9,417 nucleotides of DNA from UBA1737 sp964541525. GTDB lineage: Bacteria; Bacillota_I; Bacilli_A; ML615J-28; CAG-313. The DNA is taken from positions 1-9,417 of the forward strand of contig CAZIQF010000042.1 of assembly GCA_964541525.1 (NCBI GenBank), written 5' to 3'. How positions within the stretch are numbered: position 1 is the stretch's first letter; every line of letters begins with the position of its first letter. A program made the position numbers and the translations under genes. Shown piece after piece: positions 1 through 6,413 of this stretch. The notes below the pieces were generated by a model that had not been told where the DNA came from, did not search any database, and saw only the letters and a program-made list of their open reading frames with translations.

Positions 1-3000
1 AACATAAATCTTTTTCTTTGCACGAGTGATTGCAACATTCAATCTATTTTCTCCACCTTCGTTTGAAAGCGACCCAAACGTTGCATTAACTTTTCCAAAT
101 TCGTTTCTTGCATAGCCTATTGAGAAGATGATAATATCTCTTTCATCACCTTGCACATTTTCAAGGTTCTTGACAAACAAACTCATATCTTCACCATTTT
201 CAATTCTGTTTGTTTCTCTGATGTATGCTGATCTAAAACTTTCATCTTTGAAACACTCTTTGTCAAACAAATCTTCAATAGCAATTTCTTGGTCAACATT
301 GAATGTAATAATTCCAATTGTTTCATTGTTTTTTCTAGTTTTCAAAATCTGCTTTGTAAGTTCAACAACCGCTTTTGCTTCTTCCAAATTTTTGCGGTCT
401 CTCCACTTTCCATCAACAAGCACCCTTTCTATAGGCTTATGTTTGATATTTTTTGAAACATTTGGAGCGATTTGAAGTTTCCCTTCATAAAACGCCATAT
501 TTGAAAAATCTATAAGTTCTTCGTTTTGACTTCTATAGTGATATGTAATATTTGCACTGTTAAATCTTGCGACCGCCAAATCAAGCAAACTCTCTACTTC
601 AAGAGCCGCCTGTGTAGAAAAGTCAACATCGTCATCAATGTTTGCTCCCATATAACGCTTCATAAATGTTGTTGTTGGACGAAGTTGCTTTGCATCCCCC
701 GCAACTACAATTCGATTTCCTCTAAAAATTGAAGGAATTGTGTTTTCAATAAACACTTGTGATGCTTCATCGAAAAGCACAACATCAAACATGTTTTTCT
801 GCAAAGGCAAAATTGTTGAAACATTTTCTGGTGACAAAAGCCAACATGGGAAAAGTTTGAAAATATAGTCGCCATAAATATCCATTGTCTTTCTTATTGG
901 CCAGAAATTTTGTTTCTTTGAAATTTGATAAAGGTAGTCTTTGTTTTCTGGTGATCCAACCATCATTTCTTTATATTCTTTCACGAAACTTTGAAAAGCA
1001 ATCTTTCTGCTTATTTCATTCTGTTCGTTTTTCAAATTTACAATTTTTGTCCTGATGTTTTCAAAATCAACAATACTTGCCAAAATGTTTTTCTTTTCAT
1101 TTTCATAAGAAAGAATTTCATGATAAATTCTAAGTGGTAACAACTTCTCCAAAATCTCAATATATTTTGCATAAGTTGTTGCATTTTTGTAAGCAAAGTT
1201 TAAAACGAATTTTTGATCATCTGTCAAATTTTTTAATGTCATATTGACATCACGTATTTTGATGTAGTTGTTTACTGCAGCGTGCAAAAGTTTCAAAACA
1301 CTTGTGTTCCCATTCAAAATGCCGTCAATAGCCATCAAATAGCCTTCATCTGTCAAAATGTCTTTCAAGAAAACATATTCTTGCAAATATTCGTCCATCG
1401 CTTGCATCGTTGTTTCAAACTCTTCTGCAATTTGTTTTTCTCTGCTAGCAACTTTCGCCTTTGCAAATGGATAAAGTGGGAAGAAAAATACACTGTTTTT
1501 CAAAAGTCGATTTTCTTTTTCATAATCCATTTTTGAAATCATTTTCACAAGCGGTTTCATATCTTTATGTTCTTTTGCTTGTGTATAATATGTCAAAATT
1601 TGACGGCTATATTTATATTTTGCAACATCAAAAAGTTCTTGTCTGGTCTTGCAAAGAGTCCCAAGTTTTGTTTGTGCTTCTGCAATTTGATGCACTCCCA
1701 AATCATCTCTCAAATGGTCGATGAATGGATTTTTCTTTTTATCCTCAACAAAATCATAATAAAGTTGAGCCTTGTTCTTTTCTTTCAAAATTGAAAGGGC
1801 ATCGGAAAGCTGTGCGTAATTCATCTTTAAGATTCTTGGAGTTTCAAGCATCTTTTCATAGATAGAATATTCAACAGTTTTCTTCCCGATTTTATAAGAA
1901 TTGTAATACATCTCTTGCAAAGAAAGACCAAATTGTGTTTTTTCTGTTAAACAAGAAGAAATTATGTTAAGTTTTTCGGTTTCAAGTTTTAAATGTTTTG
2001 CAACATCTTCATATTGTTTCTGCAAATCCTCGTTTTCTGCAGAATTGAGAAGTGTGTTGTGCATAGTGAAACATTTGTCATAAAAGTTTCTCTTTTCCTT
2101 TTCCGCATCCGTCAAAAACATTGCTTTACTGTTGAGTGAACCAAGACGATTAAAAACAACTTCAAGAGCGGCTTTCTTTTGAGAAACAACCAAAACTTTC
2201 TTGTTTTTACAAATTGCATCAGCAATCACATTGACAATTGTTTGTGATTTTCCTGTCCCTGGTGGTCCATAAATGACCATATTTCCACTTTCATTGACTT
2301 TTCTCACAACTTGTTCTTGTGCGTAATCTACATTGTTAATAAGATATAAATCATGACTCTTTACCGTCTTTTTCTTGTTTTTTTGTTGTTTTGTGTTGAG
2401 AAGTTCGTTGACTGATTCGTTTGTCAAATGTTTCTTTTCAAGAGCAGAATAGTCCGCATAAATAGAATTTGCCAAACTGCATCTTGAAAGCAAGCAAAGA
2501 TATTTGATTTCTGGCGAATCAAACATTCCAGGCTCTCCATAGTGGTCGAATGGGAAAACATTCTTTCTTTTTGGGTTTGAAATTTTGATACCAAAAGATT
2601 TGAGATATTCAAGCAATTTGTCAAGACTTGAAAATCTTGCTCTAAAATTGTCAAATTCCATATCCATATCTTCCAAATTTAAATGGTGACTATCAGCAAA
2701 AGCAAGCATCAACGCCTTGTTTAACTGGACATTCTCGCCATATTTTAAGGATATTGTCACATTTGAATCATCAATAACATCAATCTCCATAGGAAACATC
2801 AAAAGTGGAGCACGGAATGTGTAATTTCTTATCGTTCCATACACAAAAGGATAGCAGAGATACAATTCGTATCTGCCTGTCTCTTTTTCAATTTCATCAA
2901 TTTCTCTTTTGAGCGTAACCAAAGATTTTGCTTCTTGCTCAACCAATTTTTTTGCACTTTCATTTTTCTGTCTATCATACTTCTGTTTTTCTTTTTCATC

Positions 3001-3264
3001 TGCAAATTCTTGTTTAGAAAACTTTTGGTCAAATTTGTTCGCTCTCAAAATTTCTTGTTTTGTTTCTTTCCCAACAATCTTAAAATCGACACTTCTCCCA
3101 TTCCACAAATTGTCCAAAAATTCATTTGCCATATCAGGATTTTGTGCCAAAATTTTGCCGACATCATAACCATTCTTTTTCGTAAAGTTCTTCAAATAAA
3201 GGCTTCTGTTTTTTCCACTAATTTCAATAAGTCTTTCTTTGTAATATGTATATATGCTTTTCAA
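1..3264 (-). CDS. DUF4011-type superfamily 1 (UPF1-like) helicase, 3' end beyond window
   Basis: This reading frame is open for 1088 codons from a TTG start at 3264 to the left edge, so the C-terminus is missing. Seen: Walker A GPPGTGKS at residues 333-340; motif II FDEASQ (D832, E833); motif III GDAKQL (D857); motif V VQGDERD (about 1037-1043); motif VI NVAITRAK (R1081). These are the motifs of UPF1-like SF1 helicases, which use ATP to unwind nucleic acid. The N-terminus (RLIEISGKNRSLYL, then a RAPLLMFPMEI segment and QLNKAL) resembles the DUF4011 domain that precedes such helicases. A charged, probably coiled-coil stretch lies near residues 70-125. About 490 residues separate motifs I and II, a large helical insertion. 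The TTG start is chosen because GGAGGG sits 4 bases upstream and the frame begins there with family-like sequence. A C-terminal nuclease (Vsr, DUF559 or PLD type) is common in relatives but lies outside the window. Helicase identity is near certain; the role (repair, RNA or phage defence) is open. Confidence 0.93.
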   Translation of the reverse strand, partial: MKSIYTYYKERLIEISGKNRSLYLKNFTKKNGYDVGKILAQNPDMANEFLDNLWNGRSVDFKIVGKETKQEILRANKFDQKFSKQEFADEKEKQKYDRQKNESAKKLVEQEAKSLVTLKREIDEIEKETGRYELYLCYPFVYGTIRNYTFRAPLLMFPMEIDVIDDSNVTISLKYGENVQLNKALMLAFADSHHLNLEDMDMEFDNFRARFSSLDKLLEYLKSFGIKISNPKRKNVFPFDHYGEPGMFDSPEIKYLCLLSRCSLANSIYADYSALEKKHLTNESVNELLNTKQQKNKKKTVKSHDLYLINNVDYAQEQVVRKVNESGNMVIYGPPGTGKSQTIVNVIADAICKNKKVLVVSQKKAALEVVFNRLGSLNSKAMFLTDAEKEKRNFYDKCFTMHNTLLNSAENEDLQKQYEDVAKHLKLETEKLNIISSCLTEKTQFGLSLQEMYYNSYKIGKKTVEYSIYEKMLETPRILKMNYAQLSDALSILKEKNKAQLYYDFVEDKKKNPFIDHLRDDLGVHQIAEAQTKLGTLCKTRQELFDVAKYKYSRQILTYYTQAKEHKDMKPLVKMISKMDYEKENRLLKNSVFFFPLYPFAKAKVASREKQIAEEFETTMQAMDEYLQEYVFLKDILTDEGYLMAIDGILNGNTSVLKLLHAAVNNYIKIRDVNMTLKNLTDDQKFVLNFAYKNATTYAKYIEILEKLLPLRIYHEILSYENEKKNILASIVDFENIRTKIVNLKNEQNEISRKIAFQSFVKEYKEMMVGSPENKDYLYQISKKQNFWPIRKTMDIYGDYIFKLFPCWLLSPENVSTILPLQKNMFDVVLFDEASQVFIENTIPSIFRGNRIVVAGDAKQLRPTTTFMKRYMGANIDDDVDFSTQAALEVESLLDLAVARFNSANITYHYRSQNEELIDFSNMAFYEGKLQIAPNVSKNIKHKPIERVLVDGKWRDRKNLEEAKAVVELTKQILKTRKNNETIGIITFNVDQEIAIEDLFDKECFKDESFRSAYIRETNRIENGEDMSLFVKNLENVQGDERDIIIFSIGYARNEFGKVNATFGSLSNEGGENRLNVAITRAKKKIYV

Positions 3265-3322
3265 TTTGCCCTCCAAACTAGACTTGCTATTTACTTATAA
3301 AGGATACCATATTTTGTGTAAA
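3265..3322 (-). promoter_or_regulatory. Promoter and ribosome binding site of the helicase gene
   Basis: On the minus strand, TTTACA (3322-3317) and TATAAG (3299-3294) are separated by 17 bases, each one mismatch from consensus. About 30 bases further on, GGAGGG (3274-3269) precedes the TTG start at 3264. The good ribosome binding site is the main reason to accept the non-ATG start. Confidence 0.6.
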
Positions 3323-3360
3323 AAATATAACAATTTTTTTAATATTTTAAAAGAAAATTT

Positions 3361-3590
3361 TCACATTTTCTTCATTTCAAAAACTTCTAAAGTTCTATAA
3401 TCGCCATTTTCGACATTTGAGAAAAAATTGTTGAATTTGTTTTGTATTAGGTTTGTCTATATAATCAGTCATCAATTCAAGAACAAGTTTACACTCAAAA
3501 CTTTTTCATAGCATGCTCCTGTCACGAAAATCATATAATCGTCACAGATCGACAACAAATTATTTTTATAAAAAATTTCAATCAAACACT
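3361..3590 (-). pseudogene. Possible remnant of a frameshifted protein gene, family not recognised
   Basis: Three minus-strand frames read in succession as protein-like sequence. Frame one runs to about 3500 (ICDDYMIFVTGACYEKVL). Frame two continues at about 3500-3400 (ECKLVLELMTDYIDKPNTKQ followed by IQQFFLKCR). Frame three ends at the TGA at 3363-3361 (NGDYRTLEVFEMKKM). Adding one T in the TTTT run near 3496 joins frames one and two, and a net shift near 3408 joins two and three. The joined product would be about 75 residues or more, with ordinary composition and the helix-forming charge pattern of a real domain. The upstream end is unclear because frame one runs into the tRNA promoter. I do not recognise the family. 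It could be chance reading in AT-rich DNA, but the same style continuing through three frames argues for decay. Confidence 0.4.
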
Positions 3591-3618
3591 TGACATAACA
3601 TTTTTTTATAGTTATAAT
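3590..3618 (+). promoter_or_regulatory. Consensus promoter of the tRNA-Ile gene
   Basis: A perfect TTGACA (3590-3595) and a perfect TATAAT (3613-3618) are separated by 17 bases. Transcription should begin near 3625, about 50 bases before the mature tRNA. This is the strongest promoter in the window by match to consensus, as expected for a stable RNA gene. Confidence 0.85.
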
Positions 3619-3625
3619 AAAACAG

Positions 3626-3668
3626 CATTCTAAAAAAAGCTTGGCAAATCCCCGCCAGCTTTGGAATG
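3626..3668 (+). other. Hairpin in the 5' leader of the tRNA precursor
   Basis: AAAGCTTGGC (3636-3645) pairs with GCCAGCTTT (3654-3662) with one bulged T and an 8-base loop, and an outer arm CATTC (3626-3630) pairs with GAATG (3664-3668). It fills nearly the whole leader between the predicted transcription start and the mature tRNA. It is GC-richer than its surroundings. No U-run follows, so it is not a terminator. It may protect or present the 5' leader for RNase P, but the function is inferred only. Confidence 0.55.
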
Positions 3669-3675
3669 TTCATGA

Positions 3676-3752
3676 TGGCTTGTAGCTCAGTCGGTTAGAG
3701 CACCACCCTGATAAGGTGGGGGTCGGTGGTTCGAGTCCACTCAAGCCAACCA
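3676..3752 (+). tRNA. tRNA-Ile (anticodon GAT), CCA encoded
   Basis: A full cloverleaf can be drawn by hand. Acceptor TGGCTTG pairs with CAAGCCA; the D arm is GCTC/GAGC; the anticodon stem is CCACC/GGTGG around loop CTGATAA with anticodon GAT; the variable loop is 5 bases; the T arm is GGTGG/CCACT around TTCGAGT with one G-T wobble. Discriminator A and an encoded CCA follow. It decodes AUC and AUU isoleucine codons. In many bacteria this tRNA lies in the 16S-23S spacer; here it is alone, with its own promoter and terminator. Confidence 0.96.
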
Positions 3753-3763
3753 GTTGTGTTTTT

Positions 3764-3800
3764 AGCATACGACATTGTCAATATGTTGTATGCTTTTTTT
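3764..3800 (+). terminator. Rho-independent terminator of tRNA-Ile
   Basis: AGCATACGAC (3764-3773) pairs with GTTGTATGCT (3785-3794) over 10 pairs including one G-T, with an 11-base loop, and is followed by a run of T from 3794 to 3800. It begins 11 bases after the tRNA CCA end. Confidence 0.85.
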
Positions 3801-3874
3801 GTTATGTGACTCAAGTTGTTTCAAAAGTTTAGTCAAATTCTCAAAGCATCTTTTTTTATTTTTGCAATATGAAT

Positions 3875-3904
3875 TTGTAGATAATTAAATCTTTATGCTA
3901 TAAT
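3875..3904 (+). promoter_or_regulatory. Extended -10 promoter of the malQ-like gene
   Basis: A perfect TATAAT (3899-3904) is preceded by TGC, giving an extended -10. The -35 candidate TTGTAG (3875-3880, spacer 18) is weak, as is usual when an extended -10 carries recognition. The 5' untranslated region would be about 30 bases. Confidence 0.65.
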
Positions 3905-3939
3905 CTAAATAACAAACAAATCAATTTGGGAGCAAAATT

Positions 3940-5391
3940 TTGGAAAAAGAAATTGGAATACTTTGCCATATATCATCATTACCAAGTGTTTATGGCGTTG
4001 GCGATTTTGGAAAAGAAGCCTACAAATTTGTAGATTTTTTATCAAAAAACAACATAAATATATGGCAGATATTGCCTTTAAATCAAACTGGAGAAACAAA
4101 CTGTCCATATTATTCAAACTGCTGTTTTTCTTATGATGAAATGTTTTTTGATGTTGATGACCTGATTGAAAAAAATTTAATAACTAAAAGAGACACTTTA
4201 AAATTATTGAAACTGCCAAAATCAAAAAAGGTCGTTTACAACATCGTAAAGAAAGAAAAAGAAACTGTTTTTGAAAAAGCCTACAACAACATTTCAAAAG
4301 AATTATTGGCAGACTTAAGCAAATTTTTGCAAGAAAATGAAGACATATACAATTATGCTGTCTATAAAACGTTATTGGAAAAGAACAATTTGTTTGATTG
4401 GAGATTGCTTAACAAAAACTTGCTTAACCGCAAATCGAAACAATACAATAAATTTGTTGCGGACAACAAGCAGACTATATTAAAATATGGGTTTTATCAA
4501 TATATTTTGAATTTAGAATGGAAAAAACTAAAAAATTATGCCAACAGCAAAGGTATAAAAATTTTAGGTGATTTACCAATTTATCCAAATGTTATGTCTT
4601 TTGATGTTTATGACAGCAAAGATAAATATCAACTCAATGACAAATACAATATGATATGCACCGGTGGAGTTCCAAAGAGCGAAACTGACGACTATGAACA
4701 AAATTGGGGTTCTTGCGTTTATGACTGGAAAATTTTGGAAAAAACAAACTATCAATACATGATAAAGAAAATAAAAATGTTATTAGAGAAATTTGATATT
4801 TTGCGATTGGATCACTTTTATGGATATTTTGAGCATTATGAATTTTCTACAACAAACAATGCTGACAACAAATGGGTAAGAGCAGGCGGAATGGATTTCT
4901 TTACAAATTTAAGCAAGCAGATAGACATCAACAAAATAGTTATCGAAAATCTTGGATTTGAAAAGACAGAATGTGACCAAATCATGAAGAAGTTTAATTT
5001 GACAGGCATGTGTCTATTACAAGAGGCTGTTCGTAATGAAAGATATACACCAAACAATGTTAAATATAACAATATTTATTATATAGGCACGCACGACAAC
5101 AACACATTTCTTGGCTATCTTGAAAATCTTGATAGCACGTCAAAGAAACATCTTTGTGAAATTCTCAACTCAAAAGAAATCAACAACAATAAAAAAATTC
5201 TTATATCTGCCATGAAACAAATGTTGAGAAGTGAAGCGAAATATGATGTATTTCAAATACAAGATTTGTTAATGCAAGGGAGTTTTTACAGAATGAATAT
5301 TCCTGGTGTTGCATTTGACCAATGGGAATACAAAATGCCAAAAAGATACAAAAACAAAGCTAAACGCACTCTAAAACATATTAGAAATTAA
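3940..5391 (+). CDS. malQ: 4-alpha-glucanotransferase (amylomaltase), GH77 family, divergent
   Basis: This 483-residue protein should transfer segments of alpha-1,4-glucan between maltodextrins in the cytoplasm, for maltose or glycogen breakdown. Family motifs appear in order: SSLPSVYGVGDFG (12-24), WQILPLNQTG (42-51), GDLPIYPN (210-217), RLDHF with nucleophile D291, IENLG with acid/base E336, GTHDNNT with D386, and a C-terminal RMNIPGVAFDQW (451-462). All three GH77 catalytic acids are therefore present. Departures from the usual pattern are ENLG for EDLG, a changed CPYYSNCCFSYDE in place of SPYQS-SAFAG, and GVPKSETDDYEQNWGS in place of the usual GVPPDxFSxxGQxWGN. Length is normal for the short bacterial form. 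The TTG start has GGGAG 7 bases upstream and begins just before the family N-terminus. TTA leucine codons are several times more frequent than in neighbours, which suggests transfer. No glycogen or maltose genes lie nearby. Confidence 0.93.
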   Translation: MEKEIGILCHISSLPSVYGVGDFGKEAYKFVDFLSKNNINIWQILPLNQTGETNCPYYSNCCFSYDEMFFDVDDLIEKNLITKRDTLKLLKLPKSKKVVYNIVKKEKETVFEKAYNNISKELLADLSKFLQENEDIYNYAVYKTLLEKNNLFDWRLLNKNLLNRKSKQYNKFVADNKQTILKYGFYQYILNLEWKKLKNYANSKGIKILGDLPIYPNVMSFDVYDSKDKYQLNDKYNMICTGGVPKSETDDYEQNWGSCVYDWKILEKTNYQYMIKKIKMLLEKFDILRLDHFYGYFEHYEFSTTNNADNKWVRAGGMDFFTNLSKQIDINKIVIENLGFEKTECDQIMKKFNLTGMCLLQEAVRNERYTPNNVKYNNIYYIGTHDNNTFLGYLENLDSTSKKHLCEILNSKEINNNKKILISAMKQMLRSEAKYDVFQIQDLLMQGSFYRMNIPGVAFDQWEYKMPKRYKNKAKRTLKHIRN

Positions 5392-5514
5392 GACATACCA
5401 TCGCAATCTAAAAATAATTGCTATAATGCAATATCATTATTAGTTCATAATCAGAGTATTTTTTTACATTGTTAATTAAATATCCACAATTCTTTATATT
5501 ATATTGAAAATTGC

Positions 5515-5543
5515 TTGACTCCCCCCCCTCGCTATGTTACAAT
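5515..5543 (+). promoter_or_regulatory. Promoter with C8 run in its spacer, candidate phase-variable switch
   Basis: TTGACT (5515-5520) and TACAAT (5538-5543) are 17 bases apart, the optimum, and TGT directly before the -10 makes it an extended -10. Eight consecutive C (5521-5528) lie immediately after the -35 box. In DNA this AT-rich such a run is striking. Slippage by one base would change the spacer to 16 or 18 and alter promoter strength. Confidence 0.75.
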
Positions 5544-5563
5544 AAGTTTGAAAGGAGGAAATT

Positions 5564-6031
5564 ATGAACAAGAAATCTATTATTTTCAATGGTATTATTG
5601 CTGGACTTGCAATTATAAGTGTGATTGTTATGTTGTTGCCTATCAATATGGGATTTTCATGCCTCGGTTTTGCACAAATAGCTTTGGCTGAAGAAGGCGG
5701 AATTATGCTCGCTTTGCCAATTATTTTGGCTTTTGCGTTTTCAATCATTGTTCTTGGTTTTGCAGTTTTGACATTGCTCACAGCATGTAATGTTATCAAA
5801 AGTGCAAAGGCAGGAAAAGCATTCAGAATTGTAAATTTGGTTTTGTCTTGTGTTGGTTTTATATTCGCTGGTTTTGTATTTGCTATGTTTGTTTCACAAG
5901 GCGGATTCTTAATTGGATTCTTTATCCCAACACTTTTTTATTTGGCTTTGATTGTTTTGACTTCAATTGATTTGGCACAATCAAAAAAGTTTAACAAAAC
6001 CATTGAACTTTCTCAAGAAAATCCACAATAA
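5564..6031 (+). CDS. Small four-helix membrane protein, function unknown
   Basis: The 155-residue protein has four predicted membrane segments, at about residues 7-28, 47-76, 88-111 and 114-137. A short basic N-terminus (MNKK) and a basic loop at 79-88 (KSAKAGKAFR) suggest both face the cytoplasm by the positive-inside rule. The polar tail (KKFNKTIELSQENPQ) should also be cytoplasmic. It has no recognisable catalytic motif, no cleavable signal peptide and no lipobox, and I do not recognise the family. The ATG start is supported by AAAGGAGG ending 5 bases upstream, the best ribosome binding site in the window. The gene is alone between its own promoter and terminators. The C8 run in its promoter suggests variable expression, which would fit a surface-exposed or host-facing membrane protein. 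Confidence 0.85.
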   Translation: MNKKSIIFNGIIAGLAIISVIVMLLPINMGFSCLGFAQIALAEEGGIMLALPIILAFAFSIIVLGFAVLTLLTACNVIKSAKAGKAFRIVNLVLSCVGFIFAGFVFAMFVSQGGFLIGFFIPTLFYLALIVLTSIDLAQSKKFNKTIELSQENPQ

Positions 6032-6053
6032 GAATACATATATTTGCAAAAGG

Positions 6054-6094
6054 AAAAATAAAAGGTTCGCAAAAAGTGTCCCTTTTATTTTTTT
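6054..6094 (+). terminator. Rho-independent terminator of the four-helix membrane protein gene
   Basis: AAAAATAAAAGG (6054-6065) pairs with CCTTTTATTTTT (6081-6092) over 12 mostly A-T pairs with a 15-base loop, and a T run follows to 6094. It starts 22 bases after the stop codon. Confidence 0.7.
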
Positions 6095-6103
6095 GTGCTT
6101 ACA

Positions 6104-6139
6104 AACCGTATTTATAGAGAGAAGTAAAATGCGGTTTTT
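6104..6139 (+). terminator. Second terminator-like hairpin in tandem
   Basis: AACCGTATTT (6104-6113) pairs with AAATGCGGTT (6127-6136) over 10 pairs with one G-T, followed by T to 6139. It lies 10 bases after the first terminator and would act as a back-up. Confidence 0.5.
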
Positions 6140-6361
6140 AAATTATATTTGATAACAAGATTCATAGTTCAGGAAATTTTTGTATCCGCCGAATTTGACA
6201 TAATTTCACTAAAAAGCATATTTTGTCACTATAATCGAATAATTTTTTAAAAATTATTAAATTACGCTTCATAAAAAATTTTGATTTTTAGTCTATATTC
6301 TCTAATATATTCACAAAACAGATGCAAACTAAACAAAAATTTTGCAGTATGTCTGTTTTCT
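6140..6361. other. Intergenic stretch without a supported gene
   Basis: Together with the two terminators and the next promoter, this makes a gap of about 380 bases between genes. It is very AT-rich. It holds a near-perfect palindrome of A and T at 6238-6258, an isolated TTGACA at 6195-6200 and a TATAAT at 6230-6235 that are too far apart to form one promoter, and a 36-codon minus-strand frame without a ribosome binding site. Nothing here is called as a gene. Confidence 0.5.
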
Positions 6362-6390
6362 TTGACTTAAGAAATAAAATTTGATATATT
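6362..6390 (+). promoter_or_regulatory. Promoter of the YwaF-like membrane protein gene
   Basis: TTGACT (6362-6367) and TATATT (6385-6390) are 17 bases apart, with TGA before the -10 as an extended element. Predicted transcription start is near 6397. This rules out the in-frame upstream ATG at 6381 as the start codon, since it lies inside the promoter. Confidence 0.75.
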
Positions 6391-6413
6391 TAAGACATGC
6401 TGAGGAGAAAATT

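Noticed and set aside
128..3300. Several plus-strand open frames of 68-121 codons opposite the helicase, some looking like membrane proteins
   Set aside because: They are antisense to a frame with clear helicase motifs. Their F, S and C-rich composition is what the reverse of K, E and N-rich coding sequence gives, and none has a convincing ribosome binding site.
5400..5470. ATTGC/GCAAT hairpin after the malQ-like gene as a terminator
   Set aside because: The stem is only 5 pairs and no T run follows it, so I do not call a terminator here.
6195..6235. TTGACA and TATAAT in the spacer as a possible promoter of a small RNA
   Set aside because: The two boxes are 29 bases apart, and the alternative partners for each are weak. 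No terminator follows at a suitable distance.
6162..6272. Minus-strand frame of 36 codons with protein-like composition
   Set aside because: No ribosome binding site, no promoter and no recognisable similarity; in very AT-rich spacer this can occur by chance.
6381..6413. In-frame upstream ATG that would extend the YwaF-like protein by 11 residues
   Set aside because: It lies inside the predicted promoter and has no ribosome binding site. The ATG at 6414 has GAGGAG at the right distance.
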